DNA of 64,000 nucleotides from Poriferisodalis sp965198245 (GCF_965198245.1 NZ_OZ240249.1:682001-746000), one strand, 5' to 3'. Shown: positions 16,810-24,675, counted from the first letter of the stretch. Translations and numbers: made by a program. The notes: generated from the letters alone by a model not told the origin.

Positions 16810-17406
16810 ATGAGCACCGCCCGGCTTGTCCGTGATCATGTCGCACGGATGCCAGAGCGTTCGTTTGTTTTCAGCAGCGAGCTGCAAGCACCTCCGCATG
16901 CGGTCGACTGCGAATTCGCGCGCCTCGTCGACAGGAACGAACTGCTGCGAGTGCGCAAGGGGCTGTACTGGAAAGGGCCGCGTACACGAGCCGGAATTCC
17001 GGCGCCACGGCCGATGCAAGTGGGGCTGGAAGTGGCAGGCGACGGCGCCGGACCAGCGGAGTTCTCAGCCGCAGCGGCGTTGGGATTGACCAGCCAGGTT
17101 CCGTCTGTGGACGTCGTCGCGGTTGCCGGACGGCCCCCAACGCCGCCTCAAGGCGTGCAGTTCGTGTCGCGATCAGTCGAGCGCCGGATCCGGAAGCTGC
17201 GCTTCCTCGAAGTCGCCGTTATCGAAGTGCTGCGTGACGGTCTCCGATTCGCCGAGGCGGACTGGGAGAGCGCCGTGGCCGCTCTGGCGCAACTCGCGGC
17301 AAAGGGCGAGATTCGGCTTCCCACGATTGCTGAGCAGATTCACGATGAACACCATGCCGACGCTCGTGCCCGCTGGCAGCGCCTTGAAGAGCTGTTGCAA
17401 GCATGA
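16810..17406 (+). CDS. AbiEi-type antitoxin (type IV TA)
   Basis: This 198-residue winged-helix antitoxin has the N-terminal segment FVFSSELQAPPHAVDCEFARLVDRNELLRVRKGLYWK, characteristic of AbiEi/DUF6088-like proteins. The C-terminal half (AEFSAAAALGLTSQVP, RRIRKLRFLEVAVIEVLRDG) matches the family core. It represses the operon and neutralises the nucleotidyltransferase partner. It overlaps the next gene by four bases (ATGA). It is full length, although its partner toxin is not. Transcripts probably start only a few bases before the ATG. Confidence 0.82.
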   Translation: MSTARLVRDHVARMPERSFVFSSELQAPPHAVDCEFARLVDRNELLRVRKGLYWKGPRTRAGIPAPRPMQVGLEVAGDGAGPAEFSAAAALGLTSQVPSVDVVAVAGRPPTPPQGVQFVSRSVERRIRKLRFLEVAVIEVLRDGLRFAEADWESAVAALAQLAAKGEIRLPTIAEQIHDEHHADARARWQRLEELLQA

Positions 17407-17852
17407 CCTTTCGCATGCTCGACGACCCAAGCGAGATGGAGGGTTACGCCAGTGCCGTGGCACGAGTTGCGGGGATTCCTCAGCACCACGTCGAGAAGGA
17501 CTTCTGGATCACTGAGGCACTGCGAGGAGTCGCGAACGCCTCTCGCGATACCGCGCGGCACTACTACGACGTCGATGTGCTCTTGCGCAGCAGGGCAGTG
17601 CTGAACCAACTCAAGCTGCAAGGCGCCGACATCTTGGCGCGCGAGGTCGCCCGGCACTCCACGGCGGCTGGCCTGCCGAGTGCTGAGCGACCCGCAGGCG
17701 GCTTTGCCCAAGGCCCCGCGTGGGCATCCGGCCAGGACGAAGTTGAGCAGTCCTACAACGACGCCCTCCGGCTCCTGGTTTGGCCCAACGCCGAAACGTC
17801 GACATTTGAGGAGTGCTGCAAGCGAGTTCACGCACTCGCCAACCTGCTCTAG
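17403..17852 (+). pseudogene. AbiEii nucleotidyltransferase toxin lacking its catalytic core
   Basis: The N-terminus (VARVAGIPQHHVEKDFWITEALRGV) is the start of an AbiEii protein. It is followed at once by ASRDTARHYYDVDVLLRS, which belongs to the C-terminal third of the family. The expected central block with the GG(T/S)(S/N)LxK and DxD nucleotidyltransferase motifs is absent. The product is 149 residues instead of about 290-310. The frame is maintained across the inferred deletion. The product is unlikely to be an active toxin but may still bind AbiEi. The dispersed repeat follows its stop. Confidence 0.75.
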
Positions 17853-18006
17853 CACCGGCTGCGGGCGCAGCGTGGTCCGCAAGATCGCTGCGGGGATCCC
17901 GGCGTTCACCCAGATGGAACGCGAAGCCATCCTCGACACGCTCGACAGCCAGCACCGCGCCGCCGAGCAGCTCCGCCCGCTCGTCGCCCGAGCCGCCGCC
18001 GCTGCT
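17853..18006 (+). repeat. Dispersed repeat (copy 2)
   Basis: It encodes VVRKIAAGIPAFTQ, MEREAILDTLDSQHRAA and EQLRPLVARA in the plus direction. Identity to the copies at 18829 and 22476 is high, and many of the differences are silent or conservative. It lacks the ATGGTGGTGGAGGTC start of the longer copies. Confidence 0.7.
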
Positions 18007-18172
18007 CGCCCTAGTTCGGCTCGCTGCTCAGGATGATCTCCAAGCCTCAAGAAACGACGACCGTCCAATCGGGATCGGGAAGTACGCTGCCACGGGAACT
18101 CGAATCGAGTTCCCAGCGGAGAGGACCCGAGTATTCGGTGCCGTGAGCTTGCTCCTCTGCTGACTCGCAGAA

Positions 18173-18196
18173 CGTGCCCCGCTTCGGCGGGGCACG
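18173..18196. terminator. Perfect 10-bp stem with TTCG loop
   Basis: CGTGCCCCGC, TTCG, GCGGGGCACG forms an uninterrupted hairpin with a stable tetraloop. No T-run follows on either strand, so it may be a rho-assisted or bidirectional terminator between the abiE remnant and the minus-strand genes. Confidence 0.6.
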
Positions 18197-18229
18197 AACG
18201 CGTCTGAGTGTTCGCGTCCATCACAAAGC

Positions 18230-18350
18230 GCATCGGCGTGGGCCAGCGTGCGCGGCGAACTCTGCGGAACTGCCGTATGTCCTCTACGGCAACGTCGAGT
18301 GCCTCGTCTTCGGAAGGGTCTGAGTTGTTCGCGGCGAGGTCAGCGCTGAC
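18230..18350 (-). pseudogene. 3' remnant of an HTH-protein gene (family of 21791-22099)
   Basis: The sequence matches the 3' 120 bases of the gene at 21791-22099, with the same GCTCTGCGGA-CTGCCGTA and CTCGTCTTCGGAA stretches. The translated part corresponds to the C-terminal SEDEALDIAVEEVRQVRRARR. The helix-turn-helix part is absent. It lies just downstream of the AbrB-like antitoxin gene on the same strand, in the place where a toxin gene would be expected. Confidence 0.65.
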
Positions 18351-18427
18351 GGATCAGTTGACCCAATCCGCCGTCGGAAGCTCAGTCGCTGGGCTTGCTG
18401 TCGCGGGGTGGCGGCTCGGGCAGACGT

Positions 18428-18694
18428 TCACGCGGAAAATCGGACGGTCTCGCGATGCCCTTCGGGATGTATCCATGACGTCGCTCGGTCAAGTTCGATT
18501 TGTTTTTCGCCTTCTTGCCACTCCGGCGTCCAGTACCACCCTTGCTCGGGGTCGCGCTCGGCGCAAGGTCGAAGCAGAATCCCGTCGCTGACGACTTCAG
18601 CCTCGAGTTCGTCACCGTCGTGCAGGCCCGCGGCAAGCCGAAGTTCCTTCGGCAGCGTCACCCGACCGCCGACAGTAAGCCGCGCCAACACCAT
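18428..18694 (-). CDS. AbrB/MazE-type antitoxin
   Basis: This 88-residue protein begins MVLARLTVGGRVTLPKELR and continues LAAGLHDGDELEAEVVSDGILLRPC, the swapped-hairpin AbrB/SpoVT fold with the typical RVTLPKELR signature. Residues 55-88 form a tail (GWYWTPEWQEGEKQIELDRA) suited to toxin binding. The longer open frame up to 19177 is arginine-rich shadow sequence. No toxin gene follows; only the HTH-gene remnant at 18230-18350 lies downstream. It is therefore an orphan antitoxin or the survivor of a lost pair. Confidence 0.78.
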   Translation of the reverse strand: MVLARLTVGGRVTLPKELRLAAGLHDGDELEAEVVSDGILLRPCAERDPEQGWYWTPEWQEGEKQIELDRATSWIHPEGHRETVRFSA

Positions 18695-18828
18695 GACGTC
18701 ACCGTACCGGTGCCGCGAACTCAGGCTGTCCGAGCAACTCTTCGAAGCGGCACGGGGACGTAGCGCCGCGTAGCGCCGTGTTCGGGGACAGGCGGGCGCC
18801 GGCCAGGCGCCGGCCGGGGCGATGAGCT

Positions 18829-19066
18829 CGCCGCCATGGTGGTGGAGGTCATCGCCGGCTGCACACGGGCCGTGTGCGCAAGATCGCTGCGGGGATCCCC
18901 GCATTCGTGCAGATGGAACGTGAAGGAATTTTCGCCACGCTCGACAGCCAGCACCGCGCCGCCGAACAGCTCCGCCCGCTCGTCGCCCACGCCGCCGCTG
19001 CCGCCAGTGCCGAGTCGCCTCCGGGCGGAGGGTGATTGCCACGTCACCGAAACGCCGTGCCTGTCC
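18829..19066 (+). repeat. Dispersed repeat, near full-length (copy 3)
   Basis: This copy aligns with 22476-22712 from CGCCGCCATGGTGGTGGAGG to GGAGGGTGATTGCCA and a little beyond. One base is missing relative to that copy at about 18874, which breaks the reading frame. Just upstream lies a 10-base direct duplication, GGCGCCGGCC-like, near 18797-18817. Confidence 0.72.
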
Positions 19067-19232
19067 ACCCGAAGTCCGGCTCTCCGGTGCGACCGGAGCT
19101 TGCATCGAGCACCGTAGAGACGTCGCGATCGATGCTCCGCACGGTGGGAGCGGTGTAGGCCTCATGCCGCAAGGCAACGCGTACTGAACAATCCAGTTGA
19201 CAGCCTTCGTGCGTCTGTCCTAGGCAGTCGCG

Positions 19233-19922
19233 GTGACACTCGCTTCAGCGGCGCTCACCATCGCCGCACTGTTGATTCCCGGAGTCGCTTTCATCTGGGG
19301 TTACGAGCGATGGAATGAGGTCTACGCCCGACGCGCGCGGGACTGGCCGTTTCGTTTGGCGGCAATCTCCGCTGTCTATCTCGCCGTCGCGTCAGGCACG
19401 ATCTACTGGCTGGCTTCCAACTACTGGGCTGATCTGGCGAAGCTCGAACCGGTTCCGAAGTTGCTCGCGTTCGTACCATTCGCGTACGTCGTCGGTGCTG
19501 TCGCGATGGGTTTCGCCCTGGGTGGCCTCGTACGTCTGCTGGCAGCGTGGGGTCGATGGCTGGCGCGATTTGGGTGGCTCAATCGAGTCGAACAGTGGCT
19601 TGTAGGCTGGACACGAAGCGGCAGGGGAGCACCGAACGCTTGGGCGTATCTGTTCCGAAGCGAGTCTGAGGGCGTAGTGCGCTGCAAACTCAAGAGCGGA
19701 CGCTGGGTTGGCGGCTACTACGGCATAGGTTCCTACGCGTCCGCCCAAGGCCCCAAGCGCGATCTGCTCATCTCATGGGCCGTTCCCTTTGGCGAGAACG
19801 GCGCTCCGGTCGCACCTCACAGCGGCACAGAGGATTCCGGCGGCCCCGGGCTACGCACGAGCCTGCTCGTCAAATGGGACGATATCGAAACACTCGAATT
19901 CACCACTACCGACAGCGGATGA
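19233..19922 (+). CDS. DUF6338-like membrane protein
   Basis: This 229-residue protein starts with a hydrophobic helix ending in PGVAFIWGYERW. Further membrane segments lie near residues 42-62 (LAAISAVYLAVASGTIYWLA) and 78-100 (LLAFVPFAYVVGAVAMGFAL). A soluble C-terminal half follows, with AWAYLFRSESEGVVRCKLKSGRWVGGYYG, DLLIS and LVKWDDIETLEF. This layout matches DUF6338, a family seen in defence and TA neighbourhoods with a small partner gene. The start is a GTG. The next gene, a 56-residue protein, begins 14 bases downstream with a GGAGG site, so the two form an operon. The biochemical role is unknown. Confidence 0.65.
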   Translation: MTLASAALTIAALLIPGVAFIWGYERWNEVYARRARDWPFRLAAISAVYLAVASGTIYWLASNYWADLAKLEPVPKLLAFVPFAYVVGAVAMGFALGGLVRLLAAWGRWLARFGWLNRVEQWLVGWTRSGRGAPNAWAYLFRSESEGVVRCKLKSGRWVGGYYGIGSYASAQGPKRDLLISWAVPFGENGAPVAPHSGTEDSGGPGLRTSLLVKWDDIETLEFTTTDSG

Positions 19923-19936
19923 CAGGAGGCAGCGCA

Positions 19937-20107
19937 ATGACGAACCGAGCAGTCCCCGGACGCGTCGGGCTGATAGGGAAGCGCGGCGGTTATGCGCCCA
20001 CACGAGACTGGCCTGAGGACATCCCGATCGAGGATGTCTACGGCCCGGTGAACGACAGCTCAGATACTCCCGAACCAGCCGACTCGACACAGAGCGACGA
20101 CGCATAG
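19937..20107 (+). CDS. Small acidic partner protein of the DUF6338-like gene
   Basis: This 56-residue protein begins MTNRAVPGRVGLIGKRGGY and ends in an acidic, proline- and serine-rich tail (DSSDTPEPADSTQSDDA). A strong GGAGG ribosome site precedes the ATG. It is probably co-transcribed with the membrane protein. No domain is recognised. The dispersed-repeat core begins within its last codons. Confidence 0.6.
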   Translation: MTNRAVPGRVGLIGKRGGYAPTRDWPEDIPIEDVYGPVNDSSDTPEPADSTQSDDA

Positions 20108-20163
20108 CCAGCACCGCACCGCCGAACAGCTCCGCCTGCCCGTCGCCCACGCCACCACTGGCG
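20104..20163 (+). repeat. Dispersed repeat, core (copy 4)
   Basis: AGCCAGCACCGCACCGCCGA, ACAGCTCCGCCTGCCCGTCG and CCCACGCC match the core of copies 2, 3 and 5 with a few substitutions. It separates the DUF6338 pair from the VapB gene. Confidence 0.65.
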
Positions 20164-20271
20164 CCGGCACGCAGACCTGAGTCTCGTCGACGAGATCGAC
20201 CTCCACGTCGTCGCCGCGCTGGCCTCAGGCCGAAATCGGTTGGATCGAAGTGCAGGGCTACCGTTACGTTC

Positions 20272-20508
20272 GTGGCGGTGAAGAAGCTGTCGATCTCTTT
20301 GGACGAGTCGGTCGCCGAACGTGCGGCCAGCGCCGCTGCGTCGCACGGGGTGAGCCTGTCTGCGTGGCTCAACGCGGCTGCAGAGCGGGCGATCCGCATC
20401 GAGGACGGGCTTGCGGCCGTGCGTGAGTGGGAAGAGGAGCACGGCGAACTCAGCGCCGAGGAGCTGGCCTGGGCTGACAAGGTGATCGCTTCCGACATGA
20501 GGGCATGA
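20272..20508 (+). CDS. VapB-like ribbon-helix-helix antitoxin
   Basis: This 78-residue protein starts at a GTG and reads MAVKKLSISLDESVAERAA, followed by SAAASHGVSLSAWLNAAAERAIR: a strand plus two helices, as in RHH/CopG-type antitoxins. The acidic C-terminus (EWEEEHGELSAEELAWAD) would wrap the toxin. It is a close paralogue of 55146-55382. The downstream toxin is truncated, so this antitoxin has lost its full partner. Confidence 0.8.
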   Translation: MAVKKLSISLDESVAERAASAAASHGVSLSAWLNAAAERAIRIEDGLAAVREWEEEHGELSAEELAWADKVIASDMRA

Positions 20509-20517
20509 GTCAGCGGC

Positions 20518-20676
20518 GTGCCCGGCTACACGTACGACACCGGCGCGCTGATTGCTGCTGAACGCAATGACCGACGGGTGTGGGCGTTGCATCAGGGGGT
20601 ACTCCCCGACGGTCTGACGGTGCCGATTGCGCCCCGCTTGACGGTGCCCGACGTGTCGGATCCTGGAAAGACGTAA
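20518..20676 (+). pseudogene. VapC PIN toxin, truncated after about 38 residues
   Basis: It begins at the same relative GTG as the intact copy at 55392 and matches its first 30 or so residues (PGYTYDTGALIAAERNDRRVWALHQ). It then departs and stops after 52 codons. It keeps the first PIN aspartate but lacks the other acidic residues. It is a non-functional paralogue of the VapC at 55392-55772. Confidence 0.8.
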
Positions 20677-20746
20677 CCCCGGCCGTTTGCCGAAGCAGGG
20701 ACGGTTCCGGGGTGTTCGCAGCCACCGTACTGCCGTGCCGGTCCCC

Positions 20747-20855
20747 GCATCGGGCTGGATCAGCGTGCACGGCGAGTTCTGCGGACTGCCCGTGCTTCCT
20801 CAACGGCAATGTCGAGTGCCTCGTCTTCGGGAAGGTCAGAGTTGTTCGCGGCGAC
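20747..20855 (-). pseudogene. Second 3' remnant of the HTH-protein gene family
   Basis: This stretch aligns with the 3' end of the gene at 21791-22099 and with the remnant at 18230-18350 (shared GCGAGTTCTGCGGACTGCCC and GAGTGCCTCGTCTTCGG). The upstream half of the gene is missing. Confidence 0.6.
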
Positions 20856-20870
20856 GGGCGCGCATGCGAG

Positions 20871-21089
20871 TTATCCGCTGGCGGGAATGATGCGCAATTC
20901 CACGCCCTCCATGTCGCAGAGCACCTCCCAGTTCGTGCTCACGTTCCCTTCGATGACGTGAAGAGCGGTCTCGTAGTGGATCGCTGCGGCCAAGAAGTCT
21001 GCGGCGGTCTTGTTGATCCCTCGATGTCGGCGTAGCAGCAGGTCAACCATGAGTGCCGTGTACGGCCGTGGGTCGGCCACCAAGAGCAC
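20871..21089 (-). CDS. Short PIN-like protein, probably truncated
   Basis: This 72-residue product (start GTG) reads PYTALMVDLLLRRHRGINKTAADFLAAAIHYETALHVIEGNV followed by STNWEVLCDMEGVELRIIP. The segment DFLAAAIHYETALHVI resembles the second half of a PIN domain, where D.xIAAxAL precedes the last acidic residue. The N-terminal acidic motif is missing. It lies directly downstream of the RHH-like antitoxin on the same strand, as a toxin would. The identification as a PIN domain is tentative. Confidence 0.45.
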   Translation of the reverse strand: MLLVADPRPYTALMVDLLLRRHRGINKTAADFLAAAIHYETALHVIEGNVSTNWEVLCDMEGVELRIIPASG

Positions 21090-21115
21090 GTTTGATGGTG
21101 GATCCGCTGCGTACT

Positions 21116-21670
21116 CTATGACTTCGGGCGCATCGACAGCAGTTGTTCGATGCGGGTAGCCAGCGCCGACAGCCAGCCCGCGCTGCGGGACTCCTCACGA
21201 ATCGGGAGGCCATAGGCGTACAGGTGGCGTTCTGAGACGACGCCGCCCGAAAGCACCGGGTCTTCGCCGGAGACCTCGCGGCAGATCTCCGTGTAGTGCT
21301 CAGCGATTTCGGCGAATGCACGCTGAACATCCTCCTCGGTCATTCCTTCTGTGGGGACGACATCGACGTCACTGCGACGCTTGGCGGCAGGAGGGCTGTC
21401 GTCGTCTCCCGATGGGACATCGATGTCGAGGCGAAGGTCAGGGTCGTCTTTGAGCAGTTCTCGGCTCGTATCGACGTACTGCTCGGCAATCAGGGCGAAT
21501 CTGTCCGGGACCGACTCGTTCTCGCCGAGTGGCTGTGGCTTGTGAGCATGGTGCAGCCAGTAGGTGAGCAGCGAAGAGACCAGCTCGTCAGGGGTGCGGT
21601 GCAGCTCCGCCGCGCGTTCGTTCAGGTAGCGAGCCTGTTCGGCGTCGAGCACCAGCTTGAGCTGCTCCAT
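21116..21670 (-). CDS. RHH-type antitoxin-like protein with acidic C-terminal region
   Basis: The chosen start gives 184 residues beginning MEQLKLVLDAEQARYLNERAAELHRTPDELVSSLLTYWLHH (motif split over residues 1-41), a short strand followed by two helices as in RHH regulators. Residues 70-130 are acidic (DDPDLRLDIDVPSGDDDSPP). The C-terminal helix region contains EDVQRAFAEIAEHYTEICRE. The longer open frame to 21781 adds a basic, non-family-like N-terminus. The next gene downstream is the short PIN-like protein, so the two form a presumed TA pair. Confidence 0.55.
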   Translation of the reverse strand: MEQLKLVLDAEQARYLNERAAELHRTPDELVSSLLTYWLHHAHKPQPLGENESVPDRFALIAEQYVDTSRELLKDDPDLRLDIDVPSGDDDSPPAAKRRSDVDVVPTEGMTEEDVQRAFAEIAEHYTEICREVSGEDPVLSGGVVSERHLYAYGLPIREESRSAGWLSALATRIEQLLSMRPKS

Positions 21671-21790
21671 GCCCGAAGCGTAACGAGAGCCCACTTCTAG
21701 CGCTGACCGCTTCGCCAAGACCTCAATCGTGCAGGCAAATGGCTCACGGAGAAACCGACCTGTGGACACCACGACTCGCATCGGCGTGAG

Positions 21791-22099
21791 TCAGCGCGTG
21801 CGGCGAGCTCTGCGGACCTGCCGTACTTCCTCGACGGCAATGTCGAGCGCCTCGTCTTCGGAAAGGTATGGGTTATTCGCGGCGTTCGCAGCGAGGTCAG
21901 CGCTGACAGCAGCAGCGTCGGCTGAGTAGAGCGCCCAAGCCGACTGTCGAGTGATGCCCAGGGCCTTGCCGATGGCTTCCCATGTAGCGCCCGCCTGGCG
22001 AGCCGCAGCCACCGTCTCGCGCTTGAGTTCGTCACACTCGTCGGTTGCGCAGTTGCCCGACACCCCGGCGACGCTATGTCTGGCGACAACTCCCGCCAA
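21791..22099 (-). CDS. Small helix-turn-helix protein
   Basis: This 102-residue protein has a central helix-turn-helix (ETVAAARQAGATWEAIGKAL then GITRQSAWALY) and an alanine-rich helix. The charged C-terminus (SEDEALDIAVEEVRQVRRARRTR) is repeated as orphan remnants at 18230-18350 and 20747-20855. It resembles short HTH proteins associated with TA loci, but no partner is evident. The exact start is uncertain; GTG codons downstream of 22099 are alternatives. Confidence 0.6.
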   Translation of the reverse strand: MAGVVARHSVAGVSGNCATDECDELKRETVAAARQAGATWEAIGKALGITRQSAWALYSADAAAVSADLAANAANNPYLSEDEALDIAVEEVRQVRRARRTR

Positions 22100-22202
22100 A
22101 CGAATAATGGAACTCCCAGTTGGTGCACCGCACCCCGACCGGTCACCAGATTGAGGGCATCCAGGTGCTCAGGGGCACAACGGACTGTCAAGAAGCCACG
22201 TC

Positions 22203-22455
22203 ATGTCGCACGCATTCTCTGTCGAAGAGATCATTCGTCACCCGGTTCCGCACGTGTGGACCGCCCTCACCGACTGGCCGAACGCTCACCGATGGATGCC
22301 CGGGATCGACAAGATCACCGCCGATGGAGAGACCGCAGAAGGCCAGGGTAGGGGCGTGTTGTGGCGGCTGATGTCGCCCCTGCTGCGCATCGCCATCGGA
22401 GTGTCCGACGGCAAATAGCTCAGACTCCTCAAAGCCATGATCGAGAAGGGCTGAC
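22203..22455 (+). pseudogene. SRPBCC-family gene with internal deletion and nonsense codon
   Basis: The N-terminus MSHAFSVEEIIRHPVPHVW, followed by TALTDWPNAHRWMPGI, is a START/SRPBCC (polyketide cyclase-like) protein. After about 50 residues the sequence goes straight to SPLLRIAIGVSDGK, the C-terminal helix of the family. A TAG at 22416-22418 interrupts it, and the same frame then continues LRLLKAMIEKG before a second stop at 22453-22455. The central beta-sheet of roughly 70-80 residues is missing. It is a decayed gene. Confidence 0.72.
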
Positions 22456-22475
22456 CGCCGCATTGCGCGAGGTCG

Positions 22476-22745
22476 CCGCCATGGTGGTGGAGGTCATCGC
22501 CGGCTGCACACGAGCCGTCGTGCGCAAGATCGCTGCGGAGGTCCCCTCGTTCGTGCTGATGGAACGCAAAGGGATCCTCGCCACGCTCGACAGCCAGCAC
22601 CGCGCCGCCACGCAGCTCCGCCCGCTTGTCGCCCAGGCCGCCGGCACCACCAGCTCCGAATCCCCTCCAAGTCGAGGGTGATTGCCAAGTCCAAAAACCG
22701 TGCCAGTCAACTCCGCATCCCGCTCATCGCCCAAGCCGCCGCCAA
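22476..22745 (+). repeat. Dispersed repeat, longest copy (copy 5) plus partial core
   Basis: The copy from 22476 to about 22712 aligns with 18829-19066. A partial second core (CTCCGCATCCCGCTCATCGC) follows at 22709-22745. This copy has an unbroken 66-codon frame. Confidence 0.72.
22481..22681 (+). CDS. Possible 66-residue protein encoded by the dispersed repeat
   Basis: The frame starts at ATG 22481 (VVEVIAGCTRAVVRKIAAEV, PSFVLMERKGILATLDSQHR, AATQLRPLVAQAAG) and stops at 22679-22681. Between repeat copies the encoded KIAA.xPxF, LDSQHRAA and QLRPLVA segments stay nearly constant while third codon positions vary, which hints at past selection on the protein. Only this copy is fully open. It has no recognised domain and may simply be the best-preserved remnant of a mobile or duplicated gene. 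Confidence 0.35.
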   Translation: MVVEVIAGCTRAVVRKIAAEVPSFVLMERKGILATLDSQHRAATQLRPLVAQAAGTTSSESPPSRG

Positions 22746-22863
22746 CCCAACCGCTACGACGCAGTCCCGAATCGATCGCTGAATACAAGGCGGTGACAGT
22801 TGCCGCCCCGACCCGCTCCGACCGCTGCGCTCGAAGAGCGAGCTGTGCTGTCGAATAAGGATT

Positions 22864-22891
22864 TTGTAGTGATAAGCACATTGCTTATAAT
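22864..22891 (+). promoter_or_regulatory. Promoter with overlapping palindrome, leaderless start
   Basis: TTGTAG (22864-22869) and TATAAT (22886-22891) are separated by 16 bases. The palindrome ATAAGC-acatt-GCTTAT (22872-22888) overlaps the -10, and the half-site GCTTAT recurs just after the start. The ATG at 22898 is only 6 bases from the -10, so the transcript should be essentially leaderless and autorepressed. Confidence 0.65.
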
Positions 22892-22897
22892 ACGTGC

Positions 22898-23896
22898 ATG
22901 CTTATGAACGTGACACAGCTCTTTGACAGCGTTGCCATCGAGGCGATGGTGAGTTCAGACGAGCCTGCCGCCGATTTTGCAGATGCGTTGCTCGACGCCG
23001 AGGTTGACGACAATCACATTCGACTTGCTGTCCAAGTGAAGAGTCGTGCCCCGTATCCCGGTGAGATATCGCGCCTGGAGCCATTGCGAAACCGCCTCGC
23101 GACCGTGGGTGTCCCGCTGCTCGTGGCACCGCTCATTTCCGAGTCCACCGGACGAGCACTTACGGAGGCGCAGTGGTCGTGGGCCGACACCCAAGGCAAC
23201 GCGGATGTCCGTACGCGCGGCATCCGCATCAGTCGCCGCGTTCCGAGCCGTCCGGTGAGAAAGCCGCGTCGCAGCTTTCCTTCAGGGTCCGGATCGTGGT
23301 CGATCATCCGCTCGCTCATCTCAGACGGCGACGTCGGAGGCGAGACCGAGCTTGCAGAACGTGCTGGTGTCAGCCAGCCTCGGGTCTCACAGGTGTTGTC
23401 GGCGCTGTCGGCCGCTGGGCTCGTCGAACGTCACGGTCGATCGACATGGACCGTGGACCGACCAGCGCTGCTCGATTCTCTCTGGAATAACTATGCGGAC
23501 ACACGCAGGTTCACCAGTTGGTTCTACTCGCTTGATCCACCGCAGCAGACATGCGAACGGATCGTGGCCACCGGGGAGTCTCTTCACTCTGACACCGTCA
23601 TCTCCGGTGACGTAGCCGCTGACCGCCTCGTCCCGTGGCGAGTGCCTACCCACACAACCGTGTACACGGGCGATCATCGGCTGTCAGCCCATCTTGATCT
23701 GACCCCAGCTCAAGGCCCCGACGATGCCAACGTGGAGTTGATCGTGCCCGCAGATGCCTCGGTACTGCGAGTGCGTCACGAAGGCGACCCGACTCTCGCT
23801 CATCCGACGCAGGTGTTCTTGGACCTCCAGCGACTTGGCGGGACCGATCGACCAGAAGCCGCAGAGAAGATTCGCGAATGGCTGCTGACCCGCTAG
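22898..23896 (+). CDS. Winged-helix regulator/antitoxin of a type IV-like TA pair
   Basis: This 332-residue protein carries a winged helix at about residues 140-185 (GGETELAERAGVSQPRVSQVLSALSAAGLVERHGR). It is preceded by a domain resembling a restriction-endonuclease-like fold (HIRLAVQVKSRAPYPGEISRL) and followed by a C-terminal domain (VTGDHRLSAHLDL-type, VELIVPADASVLRV, PTQVFLDLQRLGGTDRPEAA). This architecture is seen in large transcriptional-regulator antitoxins paired with AbiEii-like nucleotidyltransferases. The reading frame overlaps the partner by 19 bases. The promoter suggests autorepression. It appears intact, unlike many neighbouring modules. Confidence 0.7.
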   Translation: MLMNVTQLFDSVAIEAMVSSDEPAADFADALLDAEVDDNHIRLAVQVKSRAPYPGEISRLEPLRNRLATVGVPLLVAPLISESTGRALTEAQWSWADTQGNADVRTRGIRISRRVPSRPVRKPRRSFPSGSGSWSIIRSLISDGDVGGETELAERAGVSQPRVSQVLSALSAAGLVERHGRSTWTVDRPALLDSLWNNYADTRRFTSWFYSLDPPQQTCERIVATGESLHSDTVISGDVAADRLVPWRVPTHTTVYTGDHRLSAHLDLTPAQGPDDANVELIVPADASVLRVRHEGDPTLAHPTQVFLDLQRLGGTDRPEAAEKIREWLLTR

Positions 23897-24675
23897 ACCA
23901 TCTCGACTTGACATGCGCATCGACTGCTGAACACCTCGGATTCGTAGCGCTGGCAGATGTCGCTGCAGCGACGGTCAATGGCGACAGCCGAATCATCGGT
24001 GGACACATGATCGCTTTACACGTGTTCCGGTGGGGATTGGATCTGACGCGCCTTACCCAAGACGTCGACCTCGGTGTGAGGCCTCAGGTCGTACAGACCC
24101 CTGAACTCACCGATGGGCTTGAACGCTTGGGGTACTCGAAGACGGCAGGAAACCGCTTCGAGAAGCCCGCTACCGGTCTCCCGTCCACGGCCGCCGACCG
24201 AAATGCCATCATCGATGTTCTCATCCCGGCGTACCAAAGCCGTCCACGACGCAACCGCAAGTTCGGGCAACACCTCGTCACGACCGAAGTACCTGGACTA
24301 GCGCTGGCCTTTCAGCGCCAACCTGTCGATCTTCAGTTGGAGGTCACATTCCTGGACGGATCCAAGCAGAGTTTCCCGGTGCGAATGCCCGACGAAACCG
24401 CTGCGCTGAACCTCAAGATCATGGCCCGCACCGTGCGTCGCAAAGACAGCGACGCCATCGACGTTTGGCGCGCTCTTGAGGTTTGCGCCGCCGCCGGCAA
24501 GCGTGACATCGATTTTGGTCCCGACAAGGAACGGGTCAGACAGGTCCTCGGGACGCAGTTCGCCCGAGGCGGTGATGCGATTGCTGAGATCAGCCAAGCG
24601 CGGAATCTCTCCGACCTCGAAACCACCCGCCTGGAGACAAGGATCCAAGCTCTCATCCAGCAGGTGTTGCCCTGA
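23878..24675 (+). CDS. Nucleotidyltransferase-like toxin partner
   Basis: This 265-residue protein contains GGHMIALHVFRWGLDLTRLT followed by QDVDLGV, matching the G-G...T.DxD(L/V) pattern of AbiEii/MenT-type nucleotidyltransferases. The region NLKIMARTVRRKDSDAIDVW near residues 178-197 matches the K...R.KDxxDxxxL helix of this fold. It overlaps its presumed antitoxin by 19 bases and is full length with no visible break. It probably modifies tRNA or a protein when free, though the substrate is unknown. Confidence 0.72.
   Translation: MAADPLDHLDLTCASTAEHLGFVALADVAAATVNGDSRIIGGHMIALHVFRWGLDLTRLTQDVDLGVRPQVVQTPELTDGLERLGYSKTAGNRFEKPATGLPSTAADRNAIIDVLIPAYQSRPRRNRKFGQHLVTTEVPGLALAFQRQPVDLQLEVTFLDGSKQSFPVRMPDETAALNLKIMARTVRRKDSDAIDVWRALEVCAAAGKRDIDFGPDKERVRQVLGTQFARGGDAIAEISQARNLSDLETTRLETRIQALIQQVLP

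Noticed and set aside
17340..18233. 297-codon minus-strand frame across the abiE region
   Set aside because: It is antisense to abiEii and the dispersed repeat, with serine/arginine-rich shadow composition.
16739..22745. Integron cassette array with attC sites
   Set aside because: The module-and-repeat layout suggested an integron, but the repeats lack the conserved RYYYAAC/GTTRRRY core pair and no integrase gene is in the window.
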